A model generated the notes under the pieces. That model had not been told where the DNA came from and searched no databases. It saw only the letters and a program-made list of their open reading frames with translations. Below, one piece after another: positions 31,505 to 44,454 of a stretch of DNA of 64,000 nucleotides (positions are counted from its first letter, which is position 1; each line of letters begins with the position of its first letter). The stretch comes from Pomphorhynchus laevis (Eukaryota > Acanthocephala > Palaeacanthocephala > Echinorhynchida > Pomphorhynchidae), in NCBI GenBank assembly GCA_012934845.2, contig WNNJ02001849.1:62001-126000 (forward strand). Reading direction: 5' to 3'. The position numbers and the translations under genes were made by a program.

Positions 31505-31990
31505 ATTTATCAGGTTTCAGCACATATTCTTTTACCCAACATAGCAACGGGGCCAAATACATGCTAATGACGTATTTCCTCTTATGAAATTTGATTATCT
31601 AGTATCCTATTGTAATACAAAATATATTCTTTATTATCCATTTATAACATGATGGATAATGATATATAATTATCTAAATCATCATCGTAACATGATGGAT
31701 AATGTGTTGATTTATATATTTTACTATTTTCTGTAAGATGATATTGCTAGTAACCTAGTTTAAAATATGTATCTATTAAATTATTTAAATGATTTTGAAG
31801 AAAACCAATATCGTTACAAATTGTTGCAATTCTTAAAATTTCATTATTTAATGTATTATATTTTATATTATATGGTATGCATGAATGTTCATGCAAAAAA
31901 ATCTTGTAAATTTAAATGTCATCTTTACGATATAAATTAATAACAATATATCAAAACATATTTTCATATCTTTATTTAGTTTAATCTATT
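31505..31990 (-). mobile_element. YIDD-RT element fragment P1
   Basis: It matches the 3' UTR and RT C-terminus of P2, including GGGGCCAAATACATGCTAA and the codons for the NNEILRIATICND segment on the minus strand. It is heavily broken. Confidence 0.6.
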
Positions 31991-32089
31991 TTCACTCAGT
32001 AAAAATCTATAATCAGGTTAAAATAGAAAATTGAGATTCAAAATAAAAATTAATTTTTATGAATTGACTAATAAATAACACATCGTACC

Positions 32090-32738
32090 AAAATAAAGAT
32101 TAGAGGTCATCAGGAGAAAGTACTATGCTATCAGGTTTCGGACCCTAACTCCTCGACCCTACAAAGCAGCGGGGCCAAATATATGCTAAGGACGTATTTC
32201 CTCTGATTGAATTTGATTATTTAATATACCTTATTCTAATACAAAGTGTATTATTTATTATCCATCCATAAAAATTGTCCTCTAATGATTTTAAATTTAT
32301 TTTTAATATTATTGTGTTGATTTATATATTTTACTATTTTCTGCTTGATGTTATTTTTATAGTAACCTAGTTTAAAATATGTATCTATTAAATTATTTAA
32401 ATGATTTTGAAGAAAGCCAATATCATTACATATTGTTGCAATTCTTAAAATTTCATTATTTAATGTATTATATTTTATATTATATGGTATGCATGAATGC
32501 TCATGCAAAAATATGTTTCTTGTAAATTTAAATATGTCATCTTTACGATATAAATTAATAGTAGTTTTAGTTAATGTTAATTTAATGTTCATATCTAGAT
32601 ACCTTCTTTATCATCAATATTGGTTTTATTATGAATGATGTTACCTGTGTAAATTTGTTCACTAATTGAATAAAATTATTAGAATTAACTTTACATATAT
32701 CATCAATGTATCAAAACATATTCTTAAAATACTTTACT
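32090..32738 (-). pseudogene. YIDD-type RT element P2: RT C-terminal half and 3' UTR
   Basis: The 113-codon frame 32592-32251 (MNIKLTLTKTTINLYRKDDIF...QNHLNNLID...KQKIVKYINQHNN) follows a broken YIDDIC box at about 32735-32700. The 3' UTR (GGGGCCAAATA, TCATCAGG) runs to 32090. The pattern D-D-x-F-x-F and the region up to the stop match a widespread animal RT family. No GIY-YIG or other endonuclease follows the RT, so it may be an endonuclease-less Penelope-like element. The clade assignment is tentative. Confidence 0.65.
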
Positions 32739-33265
32739 TCAACAATATATTTCGATAATGTATCGAAACATATATTTCATATCTTTATATAATTTAAGTA
32801 TGTCTTCTTTACTATATAAATTAATAATAGATTTAATTAATGTTAATTTAATGTTCATATCTAGATATACACCTTCTTTATCATTAATATTGGTTTTGTT
32901 AAGAATAAGGCTTTCTGGATAAATGTGCTCACTAATTGAATAAAAATTATTAGAATTAAATACACATATATCATCAATGTATCGAAACGTATATTTCATA
33001 TATTTATATGGTTTAGATTTAGTTTTTACACAGTTATGAACAAATCCATATTTTATAAAGCTTAAAAACAAGTCAGCTATAATTGGGCTACAATTACCTC
33101 CCATTGGAGCATCTTTTATTTGTCCAAATATAGATGTACCTACCTTTAAATAATTTTGATTTTTTAAAATATTTTAAATTAATTCAATTTTATCCATATA
33201 TTTATATTCATTTGATGGTTTAATTTTTGTTAGATAGACTTTATAGTTGTTAAGTATTTTAATAA
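32739..33265 (-). pseudogene. YIDD-type RT element P3: RT core
   Basis: The minus strand reads NQNYLKVGTSIFGQIKDAPMGGNCSPIIADLFLSF (the APMG-NC-P-ADLFL box, RT motif B), then FRYIDDICVFNSNNFYSISEHIYPESLILNKTNIND (motif C and beyond), then GVYLDMNIKLTL. It breaks off where P2 begins. A stop lies in the upstream part before KNQNYL. It is the best core of the family in this window. Confidence 0.75.
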
Positions 33266-33479
33266 ATTAAATTATTAAAATAATTCATACTATATAAAAA
33301 ATATTTTTTAAGTTACTACAGTACAAACAATTCGTTTGTATTTCAATATGTACGTTATCAATATCGCTTCAACAGAACAAACATACACTTCAAGATTATA
33401 CATACAATAGATCATAGTACAAGGAGCAAACTGAACTCAACAGGTGAATTGATGATACAAATGAAGTAAAACACGAATT

Positions 33480-35203
33480 ATCGTAGCTATCAATTAATTT
33501 AACAATTCGAGCGAAAATGCTGCACATCCATTTAAATAATGATGTAAGTTTGGATGTTCTTATGGAAATATCTTCCCTGTCGACGACTTCTGATCAACAG
33601 TTTAAGGTCAGTGATAACTCTTACCTAATCAACAATGCGTTACAGGAAGAGTTTCCTCTGATCAAAAAGCTAGAAAATCTATTGATTATTACTGCTACAA
33701 TTCCAGGTGGCACATAATCAAGTTTTTAATACATTTCCGCGTCCTTTTATCGGTAAATACAGTAATAGTTTTAACCAACTCAGCTCGCTTTGTTGCTAAT
33801 ACCTACAGAATCTCATTGGTAAGTCCTGAAATTGTGAAGAAGTTTATCAACTTCTAGGCTATTCTAAACGATAAACGATCTTACTCATACAAGCCTATTC
33901 TGACCTCGGTAAAATATATCAAATATTCTACCCGATCTTAATGACAAAGACATACAAGAACTGGAGGAGTTGCAAGATATCTCCAACATACGATTCATAA
34001 AGGGGAAAGGAGGACAACCACTACCCATTGCTTATACCAACACCTCAGAAGCGAATACTTTAATTTTGGCTAAATCTGCTTGCAACCTGTTTTGGTTGCA
34101 ACTTGAAATTTTCACATATATCTTCAGAAAATCTGACCTGCCCCCATTGTAACAAGTGTCACAACTGGGGTCACTGGGGGTCTAGCTGCCTACGTCCACA
34201 GACGTGTAAAGTCTTTAGCTCGCAAGACAATGAACATGCTCCCGACGCATGCATAAATTCCCTGCATTGCTGCAACGACGGACTTAAACAGCATGTGTGG
34301 TCACGGAAGTACGTCAATTTAAAGCCTAACTCAGACGGCGTATGACTATCGGGAGGCATTATTAATACTTCTAACGATGTGAAAAATGAGGAAACCCTTC
34401 GCCATATTGTGGGTCTGATCATTACGCTGGTAGAAGCCTGCAGGCTCCCCCTCCTTCCGCTGAGCCGGTTACCACAGTATTATCAAATAAACTATCATCT
34501 TCCTTCGGGAATACTGATCCGATCCGACTTTCAAAGAAGGGGAAAATGGTTGTTGCAAAACAGGGGATATGATGAAATTGCCCGCAGCAAGGAAGGATTA
34601 AGTAGTCCCTCTGTTGAGTCTGGAGATAGGAAGGGTAACCTTCCCTTCTCTGAGCCTAACTAGAGTCTTTAGCTACCCTTCCTGGTGAGACCATTGCAAT
34701 GGTAGGTTGTCCTGAACTGTTTTTACTTAACCTCATTCGGTGAAACTCGATAGGTTCTTCTGCTCTTAGCCTTCTATCTGGTCGAAATGCTTGTCTTATA
34801 GTTCTTCAGGAGACTATATCTATCCGGTCCCCCAGGTCATTACTCGGTTTTTACTAAAGCAAACAACTCCCCACTTCACTCCGTATATAACCCCTTCTCA
34901 CTCCTTTTCATCTCAAAGTCTTCTAACCTTAGTTAAGAGTAACTTAAGATCTTCCCACTTGCTGAATTATTCTTAACCTGCCCTTCTTGTTTAGGGATAA
35001 CACTCTGGAAGAAAGGTAAATGCATCAGTATAGCCAATATCTATATCTGGTTGGGAGATATCCACAAAACCGTAACCTCCTGGATCATATATTAGCTATG
35101 ACATAGTACTTGGTGATTTCAATGACAGAACTAGTCGTTGGATTGATACAGCACTCCGCAGAGCCAGGATAGAATATCTTATTCACTTCAGTTGAGTAGA
35201 AAT
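33480..35203 (+). mobile_element. Decayed LINE D, 5' part (interrupted by copy C)
   Basis: ORF1-like remains lie at 33517-34345, with a gag-type knuckle CHNWGHWGSSC (34163 region) and more Cys/His after it, as in I/Jockey-type LINE ORF1. Near 35104 the frame YDIVLGDFNDRTSRWIDTALRRARIEYL is the LGDFN box of the AP endonuclease. Many stops and shifts occur between these. Copy C is inserted just after this box. Confidence 0.6.
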
Positions 35204-35233
35204 AGAAAATTTATAACTGTTCTAGCAAATTAC

Positions 35234-35373
35234 AATTATTCCTGTCAGTTCCAGATTATTCCTGTCAGTTCCAGATTATTCCTGTCAGTTCCAGATTATT
35301 CCTGTCAGTTCCAGATTATTCCTGTCAGTTCCAGATTATTCCTGTCAGTTCCAGATTATTCCTGTCAGTTCCG
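35234..35373 (+). repeat. Seven 20-bp tandem repeats in the LINE copy C leader
   Basis: Same unit and same number as at 81-220. Confidence 0.9.
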
Positions 35374-35417
35374 CTCGCTACGCTCGCGGATTGAGCTCAA
35401 TCTATCGATAAAAGGTC

Positions 35418-36741
35418 ATGCCTAAAAAAGCGCGATCTCAGATCCCTGTTCCTGATCAACAATCTTCCACATCTAAATGCAATGATGGTTATACCAGCTT
35501 TGAAGTTGGATGCGATTCCAAAGATTGCGATGTATGGACACTTGTTCGTGTTAAAATATCCGACCACTCAGTGTATAAACTTAAACATTTCACTTGCGGT
35601 TTTTGTACATCAGTACGACTACTACAGTTATCCTGCTCATCTACTCCTGTATCACACACTACCACTCAGACCAATGCTGTTTTAGATGTTTCCATCGCAT
35701 CAACACCTGACTTCGCATCATATAATCCCATTATTGAACCTACTCTCTCACACACTCCTCGTTCAACTACGTACCAAACTTCCATTAATCTTTCTCATTC
35801 TAACAATGCTAACGGCAAAGCTTTTCATCTCGTACCTCCTCTTTCCTATTCCTCCCCCAATCTAAATAAATCTCAAACTTCTTTATTCTCCTCACGAACT
35901 CCTTACTCGACCCCCCTGTATCACCTCTCAATAATTTACACCCTTCCATCAAAATCATTTCCAGTAACATTTCCGATCAACTAATTCAACACTCCATTCC
36001 TGTCACTCATGCCCCAACCTATTTTAATTCTCCTTACTCTACCTCCCACGTAACACTTCCCAATAAGTTACATCCTTCATTTAAAATCATATCCAGTCAC
36101 ATCTCTGATCAACCGATTCAACACCCCGCTCCTGTCACACTTGCTCCAACCAATATTAATTCTTTATCAAGCATCCCTGTCATTTCCACTTCTATCTGCT
36201 CATCTACCTCGACTCCAACCAGCTCTGTCCGTCCACCACTTCCACGAAATCGTTTTCCTTCGCGCGATCGCTGTATAATCATATCAAACTTAAAGCTTTC
36301 CGAATCTGCTTCTCCACAATCTCGCCTCGATGATGATGTATCTGCTTTCAGGTCTATCCTAGCAACCATTCTTCCTGATGATAACCCATCACTCTTCAAT
36401 AATATCGCTCCTGTATCCTTTATTCGTTTAAACAAATCCACTAAATCAAATCATCTCAGTCCTCCACTCTTAAAAATCGTTTTCCGACATAGTTCACATG
36501 CCTCTTCGGTACTCTCCCAACGTTTTAAACTTCTTACCACTTCATCTACTTGCCGTATCTTTCCTGACCGCTCCCCTTCTGATATTGCCCAGCTCAATTT
36601 AGCTCGCATTGAAAAACATCGACGTGAAACAAACGGCGAGTCATCCTTATCTATACGTAAAATCAACGGAAATTTTCACGTTCTTCACACAAGGCCAAAA
36701 ATTCGATGGCGTCCCATCTCTCCCCCTTGTCTTCTTCGCTA
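35418..36741 (+). pseudogene. LINE copy C ORF1
   Basis: It is as in copy A, with L/I at one residue (VSIASTP). The first frame closes at 35984, after the same shift near 35905. Downstream of the shift, one continuous frame runs from NNLHPSIKIISS through the RNA-binding-like C-terminal part to LLR at 36741. Copy A has two extra one-base losses in this part, so copy C is the better ORF1. Either the shared shift is an old defect or the element uses frameshifting. Confidence 0.65.
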
Positions 36742-37590
36742 GTCGATCTCGCTCCTAAGCATACTTTTCGTCTTAGTCTATTCAATACTCGCTCCATTCT
36801 TCATAAAGCTGATATGCTTCTCGATATCTTCGATCAATTATCTATCGATATTCTCTGCATTACCGAATCCTGGCACACTGACTCCAACGATCTTGCTATT
36901 CGTCGTCTATGTCGCTCTGGTTGTTCTCTAGTTGAATCAGCTCGTCAAATTACATCTCATACATCTACTGCGTCTAACCATGGCGGTATTGTTGCCATTG
37001 CTCGTCACCCAATGTCTTTACGTAAAATCAACGTTAACATCCGTTACACCTCGTTCGAATTACTCATATGCAGATTATCAACGCCTTTCCCTCTGGAACT
37101 TGTGATTGTATACCGTCCAGGTTCAGTTGCCCCATCACGTATCTTCTTTAACGACCTTGCAGATCTAATGTCTCACTGTTCATTGTCTTATACTCCTTCT
37201 TTTGTTCTCGGTGACTTTAACATTCGTCTCCTCCGTCTTCGTCGTTTTGATCACACATCCTACCATCTTGCTTCTCTCGATTTGCCTACAATTTATTGTC
37301 GTGTTCAAATTCGTCTTCTTATCGTTGCTTTCCGCCTTGTAACTTTTCATACCCCTTCATTTCTCAACCTTCCTTTTCTTGATAATTCCCGTCCTGTTTA
37401 CTGTTCCTTGCGTTCCTGTAATTCCCTTCTTTTACATGTCCCAAACTACTCTACCTCCTTTGGACTCCGCTCCTTCCTGGTGGCTGCTCCTCTATCGTGG
37501 AATCATCTGCCCATTCATATACGCCAATCAACTTCCCTGCAGTGCTTCAAACGACAAATCCGATCCCATCTGAACAATTTAACTGCTTGA
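36706..37590 (+). CDS. Chimeric ORF: LINE endonuclease half joined to RT C-terminus
   Basis: A single open frame of 294 codons joins the endonuclease up to VLGDFNIR directly to LLRLRRFDHTSYHLASL, the post-RT domain, because about 2.0 kb was deleted in frame. The endonuclease lacks its last third (including the SDH box) and there is no RT palm. If made, the protein would lack both full nuclease and polymerase activity. It is an open frame by accident of the deletion. Confidence 0.75.
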   Translation: MASHLSPLSSSLVDLAPKHTFRLSLFNTRSILHKADMLLDIFDQLSIDILCITESWHTDSNDLAIRRLCRSGCSLVESARQITSHTSTASNHGGIVAIARHPMSLRKINVNIRYTSFELLICRLSTPFPLELVIVYRPGSVAPSRIFFNDLADLMSHCSLSYTPSFVLGDFNIRLLRLRRFDHTSYHLASLDLPTIYCRVQIRLLIVAFRLVTFHTPSFLNLPFLDNSRPVYCSLRSCNSLLLHVPNYSTSFGLRSFLVAAPLSWNHLPIHIRQSTSLQCFKRQIRSHLNNLTA

Positions 37591-37667
37591 CTTTCTCATT
37601 TTTGTTTGTGGACTTGTAAGCGTACAGCTTGTACGCATTTGCCACATTAAATAAATTTGTATTATTA

Positions 37668-39165
37668 AAAAAAATAGGGCGAGCATTGTTCGTCTTTATC
37701 CTTATAATTCTTCCTTTTGAAAGATATTCAAGAAGAAAAAGTTTGCTTGCTGGAAGGAGAGGGCATCGGGCTGGATTGGTAGCATATACCTCGATAAAAT
37801 TTTGGAGGACTCACTATCCTTACACTATTATGGAGTCACTTAATATCTTTAACCAATCCCACCTTGGGGAGACTTTAGAAGTATAGTTTACCTGTTACAG
37901 ATATCCATGAATTCATAGGGGCCATGAATTCATGAATTCAATTGGTCATAAACATCAACCGAAAGGTATTTTTATCAAAGAAAAATTGATTACATGTCCT
38001 AAAGATCTGCAGTCTACATCGATTCAAAACTCCCTCATCTCTATCCTCAAAAAAGCGCTTGCGCGTAGAATTCGCGCCCATCTATGTAGGCATAATTTTT
38101 CCAATCAGGTTTTCATTGGTTTGTAAAAAGGCGCTCCGTTCATTCAGCAATTGATGAAGTGCATCGGTTTTGCCAAAATAACAATCATTAGCTTGCTGTG
38201 TCGATTTTTCTTGACTTTCCGCTGCATTTGACCATATCTCCATTCCTTTTGTTATCTCTTCTCTCAAAACCCTCAGGCTACATACGAGAATAGTTAACAT
38301 GTTGGAGATTTTGCTGTATACTAAGCCGTTCTTCTTTGAAGGAGACCCTGATGTTCATCAGTTCTACCCTATTACAGGTGTGTATCAAGACTCCTCGCTT
38401 TCTTTTATCTTCTACTTTGCTTCCTCCATTGTACTTTATAAACCATTTTAAACGCGAACAACATCTAACGGTATACGCTGATGATACCACATCCCTGTTT
38501 TCTAAACGCAGGTGCAGAAATGTCGTTTCGGACATTAGCCGTTTCTTTTTAAGATTAAAAGACCAATTAACCCTTCCAATTTCATTTTCAATTGATGCAA
38601 ATCGCAAGTTGTTGTGCCCCTGTGTAATGGCGCCCCTGTGAAAAAGACAAAATTAAAGAGACTAGCAATCTCATCTTTCTCCTCCATTTTTAATAATCAG
38701 TCACTCCCAATCTTTACACATCGAGTAAGATCCCTAGGGTTTACAATTACGGTTAAATAGTCGGCCAAATTAGACTTGAATATATTCAAAAGTGTCCCGA
38801 GGAGAGCTAGATTGACCCTGAAGCGGGCTCAGCACTTGTCATTAAGAGGGAATGCTTAGATACGCCTTTGGCATATCTGGGCAGTCTCGGAATGTCTTAT
38901 TTTGAAGATGACGTTCCCCATAGCATATATTAACATTTCTGAAGCTCCGAATCTCCATATTACCTACAATCGTCCTCCTCAACTGGACACAGGTGTGTGA
39001 AAAATCCTGAGTTGTTCAGCAAAAGGGTGCCGCATTGGTGTTTGATGGAGAGTTTTGATCCCCGGTCAGTTTTGACATGAAGACTTTTGGCCCGCATGAA
39101 CGTTGAACACTTGACTGTTTTTGTTTTTATTTTCTCTATATATTTGTTTATTATTAGTTGCACGT
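37668..39165 (+). mobile_element. Decayed LINE D, 3' part (RT)
   Basis: After copy C the host LINE resumes. SILKKALARRIRAHLCRHNFSNQVF (38030-38120) is the RT finger region. Then come PITGVYQDSSLSFIFYF (motif B-like), LTVYADDTTSLFSKRRCRNVV (YADD at about 38475) and SLGFTITV (38735). The reading frame is broken repeatedly. The end is unclear, set at the point where recognisable residues stop. Confidence 0.6.
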
Positions 39166-41470
39166 TGCATTTTAGTAAAATAACCTATTATTTTTAATAT
39201 TTAATGATCAAATACATTTAATTAAATGTATTTAATATCCGAATATATACATGGGATATGTTTAATCTCCGATTTTTAATGTGCTATATTGAATCCTTAA
39301 CAGAGCATAATATGCCAATGATAAGTTTGTCAGTACATTGATCAATTTCAAAGAATGTTGATATAAAATCAAGATTAGTGTCCAAATGAAGATTTTAAAT
39401 CTTTTTTCTAAACACCGTAAAGCAGAAATGCTAAAAAATAATGTTACGAGTCAATCAGAAATAAAATATTCACAAAATATTTGTTTAAAATTCATATATT
39501 TCACTATTTATTATCAGATTTAGGAGATTAAGTGATTTTGTATAGTAGATTTAAATTATATGAACGTTTAATCAGTAATACTCATCTAATCTAAACATGA
39601 GAAATAATTCGGCACTTACAATTAAAATTCAATTAAATATTAATGTCTTAAAGCACTGTACTGCAAGAACACAAATTTAATAGTGTCGATTCTTATAAAA
39701 GAAATGTGATCTTCAACCGAATGATATTATAAAGGTTTTATGGATACTTTGAAAATTTCCAACTTTTTGGATTTCGCTTTAGATTTGTTTCTTGCTAGAC
39801 CAAATTTGTTTCTTTAGGCTTGCTAGACCAAATTACTTATGCCGAAATATACAGTAGAAAATATAAAAAATAAATTAGACTGATCTATTTTTAATTAAAC
39901 ACTTGTATTTTACATTTTCCAAGTTTCTGCTTATTTTAGCAGATCTCGAAAATACAAACTAAACCAAATACGGATTATGAATAAAATGTACTTTTCGTTT
40001 ATGATGATTAGCAGCTTGCAATAATTTGATAAGTCGAAAATATTGAAAATTATGAACATCTATTTAAAAATGTCACCGTGAGTCGGTACCTGATTACATA
40101 GCCGTTCCTCTTGATTACCTCTAATCGTTCCTCGGATACATATTCTATTATTTATTAGTCAATTCATAAAAATTGATTTTTAATTTTATTAATAAATTTT
40201 ATCGTTATATAAATCATATAATCTTGAATAATTATTTATTATTTATAATTATAAATCTTTATTTTTAATAAAATTATTTTAACAAAATTAATTTTTTGAA
40301 ATAATAATTAAGTACATGTAATAATAATCATTAAGTACAATGCATAAATAATTTTATGCATTGTACGATCAGTGATATATTTTCAGAGTTTAATAATTTC
40401 TAAGCGACGTAATTTCTAGGCGTGTTTTACGTAAGTGCCCAATCATCCAATAAATTTAAACTATGCGTAATTGTACTTAAACGCGCTAGACACGTTTTCG
40501 TCATTATGAGACTTCAGCAGCTTGAACATAACCCACATTCATAGGCACCTTCATACGCTGCCACTAATATATTGATCTACATCTCCGCTAACCTATAAAT
40601 ATAAGTATAAATGGAATCTCTCGTTATTTCTCGGCAGCTTTTCAACTTGTACTTTTCATTATATATAATATAAAAATATTATATTTAATAAAAAAATATT
40701 TAATTTAGTTATTTATTACTTATAAATAATATATTAAATAAATATTACTTATAATATAATATAATAATCTTATGATTATTATAATCTTATAATATGGATT
40801 AATGTATTATTTAAGTCAATCTGTGCAATTGATTAAATGCCCATATTATCTGCAATTTTTAACGTCCTACTATTGAGCCTCGATTATACAACTTTTGGAA
40901 TTAATAACTATAATTTTCATATTATAAGGTATATCATTTAGAATTAATTTTGATTAAATTTAATCATATCTTTACTTTTTCCCAAAGAATCAAATAAACA
41001 AAATAACTTTATTAGTAAATTTTGCCAATGCAATTAGCACTTAATAATAATTTATTTAACGTGACATGTACGTGCCAGCTGCACGCTTACAAGTCCACAA
41101 CCAAAAATCGCATTGACAAAAATTACTCAAAGTTATTTTTTTGATTTTCGAGGAAAAGCTAGTACATAATTAAAAAGTATATCTTGTTTAAATACAATAA
41201 TTTATACAAGATACATACGAAATCACGTTTTAATTAAATATAACCGATCATTGAGACACAAGCGTAAATTATATATAGATATTTACAACGATCTTTATTT
41301 TTATAAAGTCCTTGCTTAAAATCAGATCAGTTAACTGAGCATATTTATTTTGTACATAAATGTTAAAATGTAAACATTTTAATCTTAATCTTTTCCATAA
41401 TTAAGATCATAAACATAAGATTTTTTAAATCTAAGAATTTTTATGAGCCAATTAATATTAAATATACAAT
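39166..41470. other. AT-rich region with scattered repeat ends
   Basis: 40130-40180 carries the TTATTAGTCAATTCATAAAAATTG end of the YIDD-RT family. 41045-41120 (minus) carries a LINE 3' hairpin (GACTTGTAAGCGTGCAGC...) ending ACGTTAAATAAATTATT. No gene is seen. Confidence 0.5.
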
Positions 41471-42310
41471 TTATTAGAATTAAGATTAAAGGTCATCAGG
41501 AGGGGCCGGTATGTTATCTGATTTCGACCCTATTACTCAATCCAATAAAGCAGATGGACCAAATACATTTTAGTGACTATTTTCTTTATATTAATCCATA
41601 ACAATTTGGCATGTAAGAGTTTAAATTTAAGATTTATAATAAGATTAGCTACTGATTCTACGTATTTTGCACTATATAATTAAAATAATAATCGATATTT
41701 TAATTTTAAGATTTTAAATAATTAAAATTTCTATAAAGTAAGAATTTTTAAAATATTTATTTTTTATGAAAAGATAAATAATGTACGATTCATCAAATTA
41801 TGATTAGAAATTAGAAACTGCTATTTTATTAAGTTTCAGCCCCAATTGCTCTGCTTAACATAGCTGCAGGGGGCAAATACATGCTAATGGGGGATTTCCT
41901 CTGATAAAATTCGTTATCTAGTGTAATATTTTATCCTAGAACATATTATTATAATAAAAATTGTCCTCTAATGATTTTAAATTTATTTTTAATATTATTG
42001 TGTTGATTTATATATTTTACTATTTTCTGTTTGATGTTATTTTTATAGTAACCTAGTTTAAAATACGCATCTATTAAACTATTTAAATGATTTTGAAGTA
42101 AACCAATATCTTTATAAATTTTTGCAATTCTTAAAATTTCATTATTTAATGTATTATATTTTGTATTATATGGTATGCATGAATGCTCATGCAAAAATAT
42201 GTTTCTTGTAAATTTAAATATGTCATCTTTACGATATAAATTAATAGTAGTTTTAGTTAATGCTAATTAAATGTTCATATCTAGATACCTTCTTTATCAT
42301 CAAATTATTT
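41470..42310 (-). pseudogene. YIDD-type RT element P4, C-terminal part and 3' UTR
   Basis: 42194-41949 (minus) reads HEHSCIPYNTKYNTLNNEILRIAKIYKD to KNKFKIIRGQFLL, very close to P2. The GGGGGCAAATACATGCTAATG and TCATCAGG blocks of the family 3' UTR follow, with an extra diverged UTR copy at 41480-41600. Upstream the frame is broken and ends at 42300. Confidence 0.65.
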
Positions 42311-43853
42311 AAATTATTAAAATTTTAAATTATTAAATATTGAAGAAATCCAATCTTATTACATATGATGTAACTGATGTGAATTGGTCCTTACATTACA
42401 CAATGTTGTGTAAGGGTCTTTGAATTGTACAATTTTTCAATATTGTGGCTAAGTTTAAGGCTTTTATTATATATTCTCAATTTTTATTTTTTTTTTCTGA
42501 TGTAACTTCTTTCTTTATTATATAACTTAATTTGTTTTCTTGCAAACGGGATGCAGATGTGTATTTGCCACAATAATACTATTAATTCAAGATCGAAATA
42601 TCACAAGAAATTTTCGCGCTTTTTATTTTGTTGCCAAATGGGGTACTCTTTTCATGTTTTGAATATAAAGATATGAGAGAATGGAAAAATAAAATTGCAA
42701 GCTATATAGGCAATCAAGGCTTAATTAGTTATTTTCCGTGAAACTAGCGAATTTGTCTATAATGAGTAAAATCACAATTTTGTATGCAGACTCGTTGAAT
42801 GTTCAATGGCCAATCAAAATTAAAAGCTTTAGATCATATTAAGCAGGCATGAAAATATTCGGAGTCTCAATAAGTCGTTTATTTACAGAATGGTTTTTTT
42901 TTAAATTTCACAGCTCTAAAATCATTAGAATTGAAAATATTAAAAATTAATTTAAATTTTTAAAACACTTGCTAGCAAACAAACAGATAATTTAGCTTTA
43001 AAAATCGATAAACAGCAATTAGCGTTTCTAATTTAAACAATAATTTGAAAATATTATTTTTTAATTATTAAATGACCCATGTTGAACAAATTATATTTTA
43101 CTCAGAGTAAAATAGAAATACGAGAGTGCGGTTTTTACACACATTCCAATAGCACGATCTAAGCAACTAGGCGAAAATCTCAAAACGTGTGTCCTATACC
43201 ATGTAAAGTATGGGAAATAAAAAACATACAAGGTTGTTGTTCAAGATTCTTTCAATTTATTTTAAATTTGCAAGTAAGTGTTTTAACCAAATCGTACAGC
43301 GCCATGTTGAAGCTTTTTCGGGAACGCTGGAAACTAGTTTGGGTAGAAAATAAATCAATTAATAATTTTTAATAATTAATTATATTAAAGCCTTGAACGA
43401 GAGTAGTAAACGAGAATATTTTTTCACTTATTATAATTTTCACTATATAATTTTTAATAAATTAAAATCCCTTTTTTAATATACGATACATTAAATTTAG
43501 AATATATTTAATATAGATTAAATGCTCATTTGTATCTGATTTTTCAATATATTTAATTGTGCAATCATATATAGTCATAATTATGCAATTAAATAAGTTT
43601 TTATTATATAATGATGCAATAGATGGTCACGTAATTGTTTTAAATGTTACACGATCAAGAAGATTTTAATACTTTGCTATACAAGTTAGTAGTGATTATT
43701 TAACAATATAATGAATTACAATGCAATTAAATCGCTAAAAACCTGAAAAACTTGCGCGATTTCGAAATTTGCTATTTTAGACGCGCGATAGTAAAAGACA
43801 GAATAATCAAATTTAGGCACATAAAAGTTCTTTCAGGTCAAAATAAGCTTGTC
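42311..43853. other. AT-rich, no gene supported
   Basis: A donor-like GCAAGTAAGT at 43269 follows a short open frame, but no acceptor fits. Around 43119 the motif GTGCGGTTTTTAC recurs as in the 147-bp repeats near 61 kb. Confidence 0.4.
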
Positions 43854-43907
43854 TTATTTTAATATTCACGTTGTAATCAGTAATTAGCAAAGCGAAGGAC
43901 AAACAAA

Positions 43908-44141
43908 ATGAACAATATTACTGTAATTGAACTTTTAAAAGGTGTAAAAAATGCAGAATCTTACATCGAGTTACATGGAACTCCTGAAATGGAAACAATT
44001 GTTGTTGGAGGAAAAAGATATCCTGTCATAAGAGAACAGAATAAAGTATTGAAATCACTGAATGATTTGGAATGTTTTGATACAGAAAGTGGAAGAAGAA
44101 TGAATGGAGTTGGACAGTCGAATTGGGTTTACAGATTTTAA
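43908..44141 (+). CDS. Small unknown ORF, copy 1 (77 aa)
   Basis: MNNITVIELLKGVKNAES... is followed by a charged stretch with GGKRYPVIREQN. There is no signal peptide, membrane segment or known domain. It sits in the first unit of a tandem duplication, with an identical 50-bp leader before both ATGs. The C-terminus differs from copy 2 because of a 38-bp block. It may be a first coding exon of an unknown gene or a short gene. Confidence 0.4.
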   Translation: MNNITVIELLKGVKNAESYIELHGTPEMETIVVGGKRYPVIREQNKVLKSLNDLECFDTESGRRMNGVGQSNWVYRF

Positions 44142-44454
44142 ATAGAAACTTGCTAAAGACTGCGTTGTTCGATAATATTATTATATTTATTGCCAAATTT
44201 CAGTTTCAATAATACAGAAATTTCGTTTAAATCAAAATATTTAAACTTTTGTTTGATTTTCATACCAAAAATGTCAATTAGGTGCAAGGTGTCGGGGGTC
44301 ATTCTACGTAAACTGTTACCTAATCAGTGTATCTTCCTTTAAGTATTTGGTGTTGCTTAAGTAATTTCAATATCAAAATCAACACTCAACACGTAGTTTC
44401 TTATTTTAATATTCACGTTGTAATCAGTAATTAGCAAAGCGAAGGACAAACAAA

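Larger units (their letters stand above)
35204..37667 (+). mobile_element. CR1/L2-group LINE, copy C, internally deleted
   Basis: It is the sister of copy A (constant offset 35153 over the first 970 bp) with very few differences. It has the same 5' repeats and the same 3' UTR hairpin, and ends TTTGTATTATT. About 2.0 kb of ORF2 (copy A 2074-4097) is missing, and the join shares a 2-3-bp TCT. It lies inside LINE D. Confidence 0.92.
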
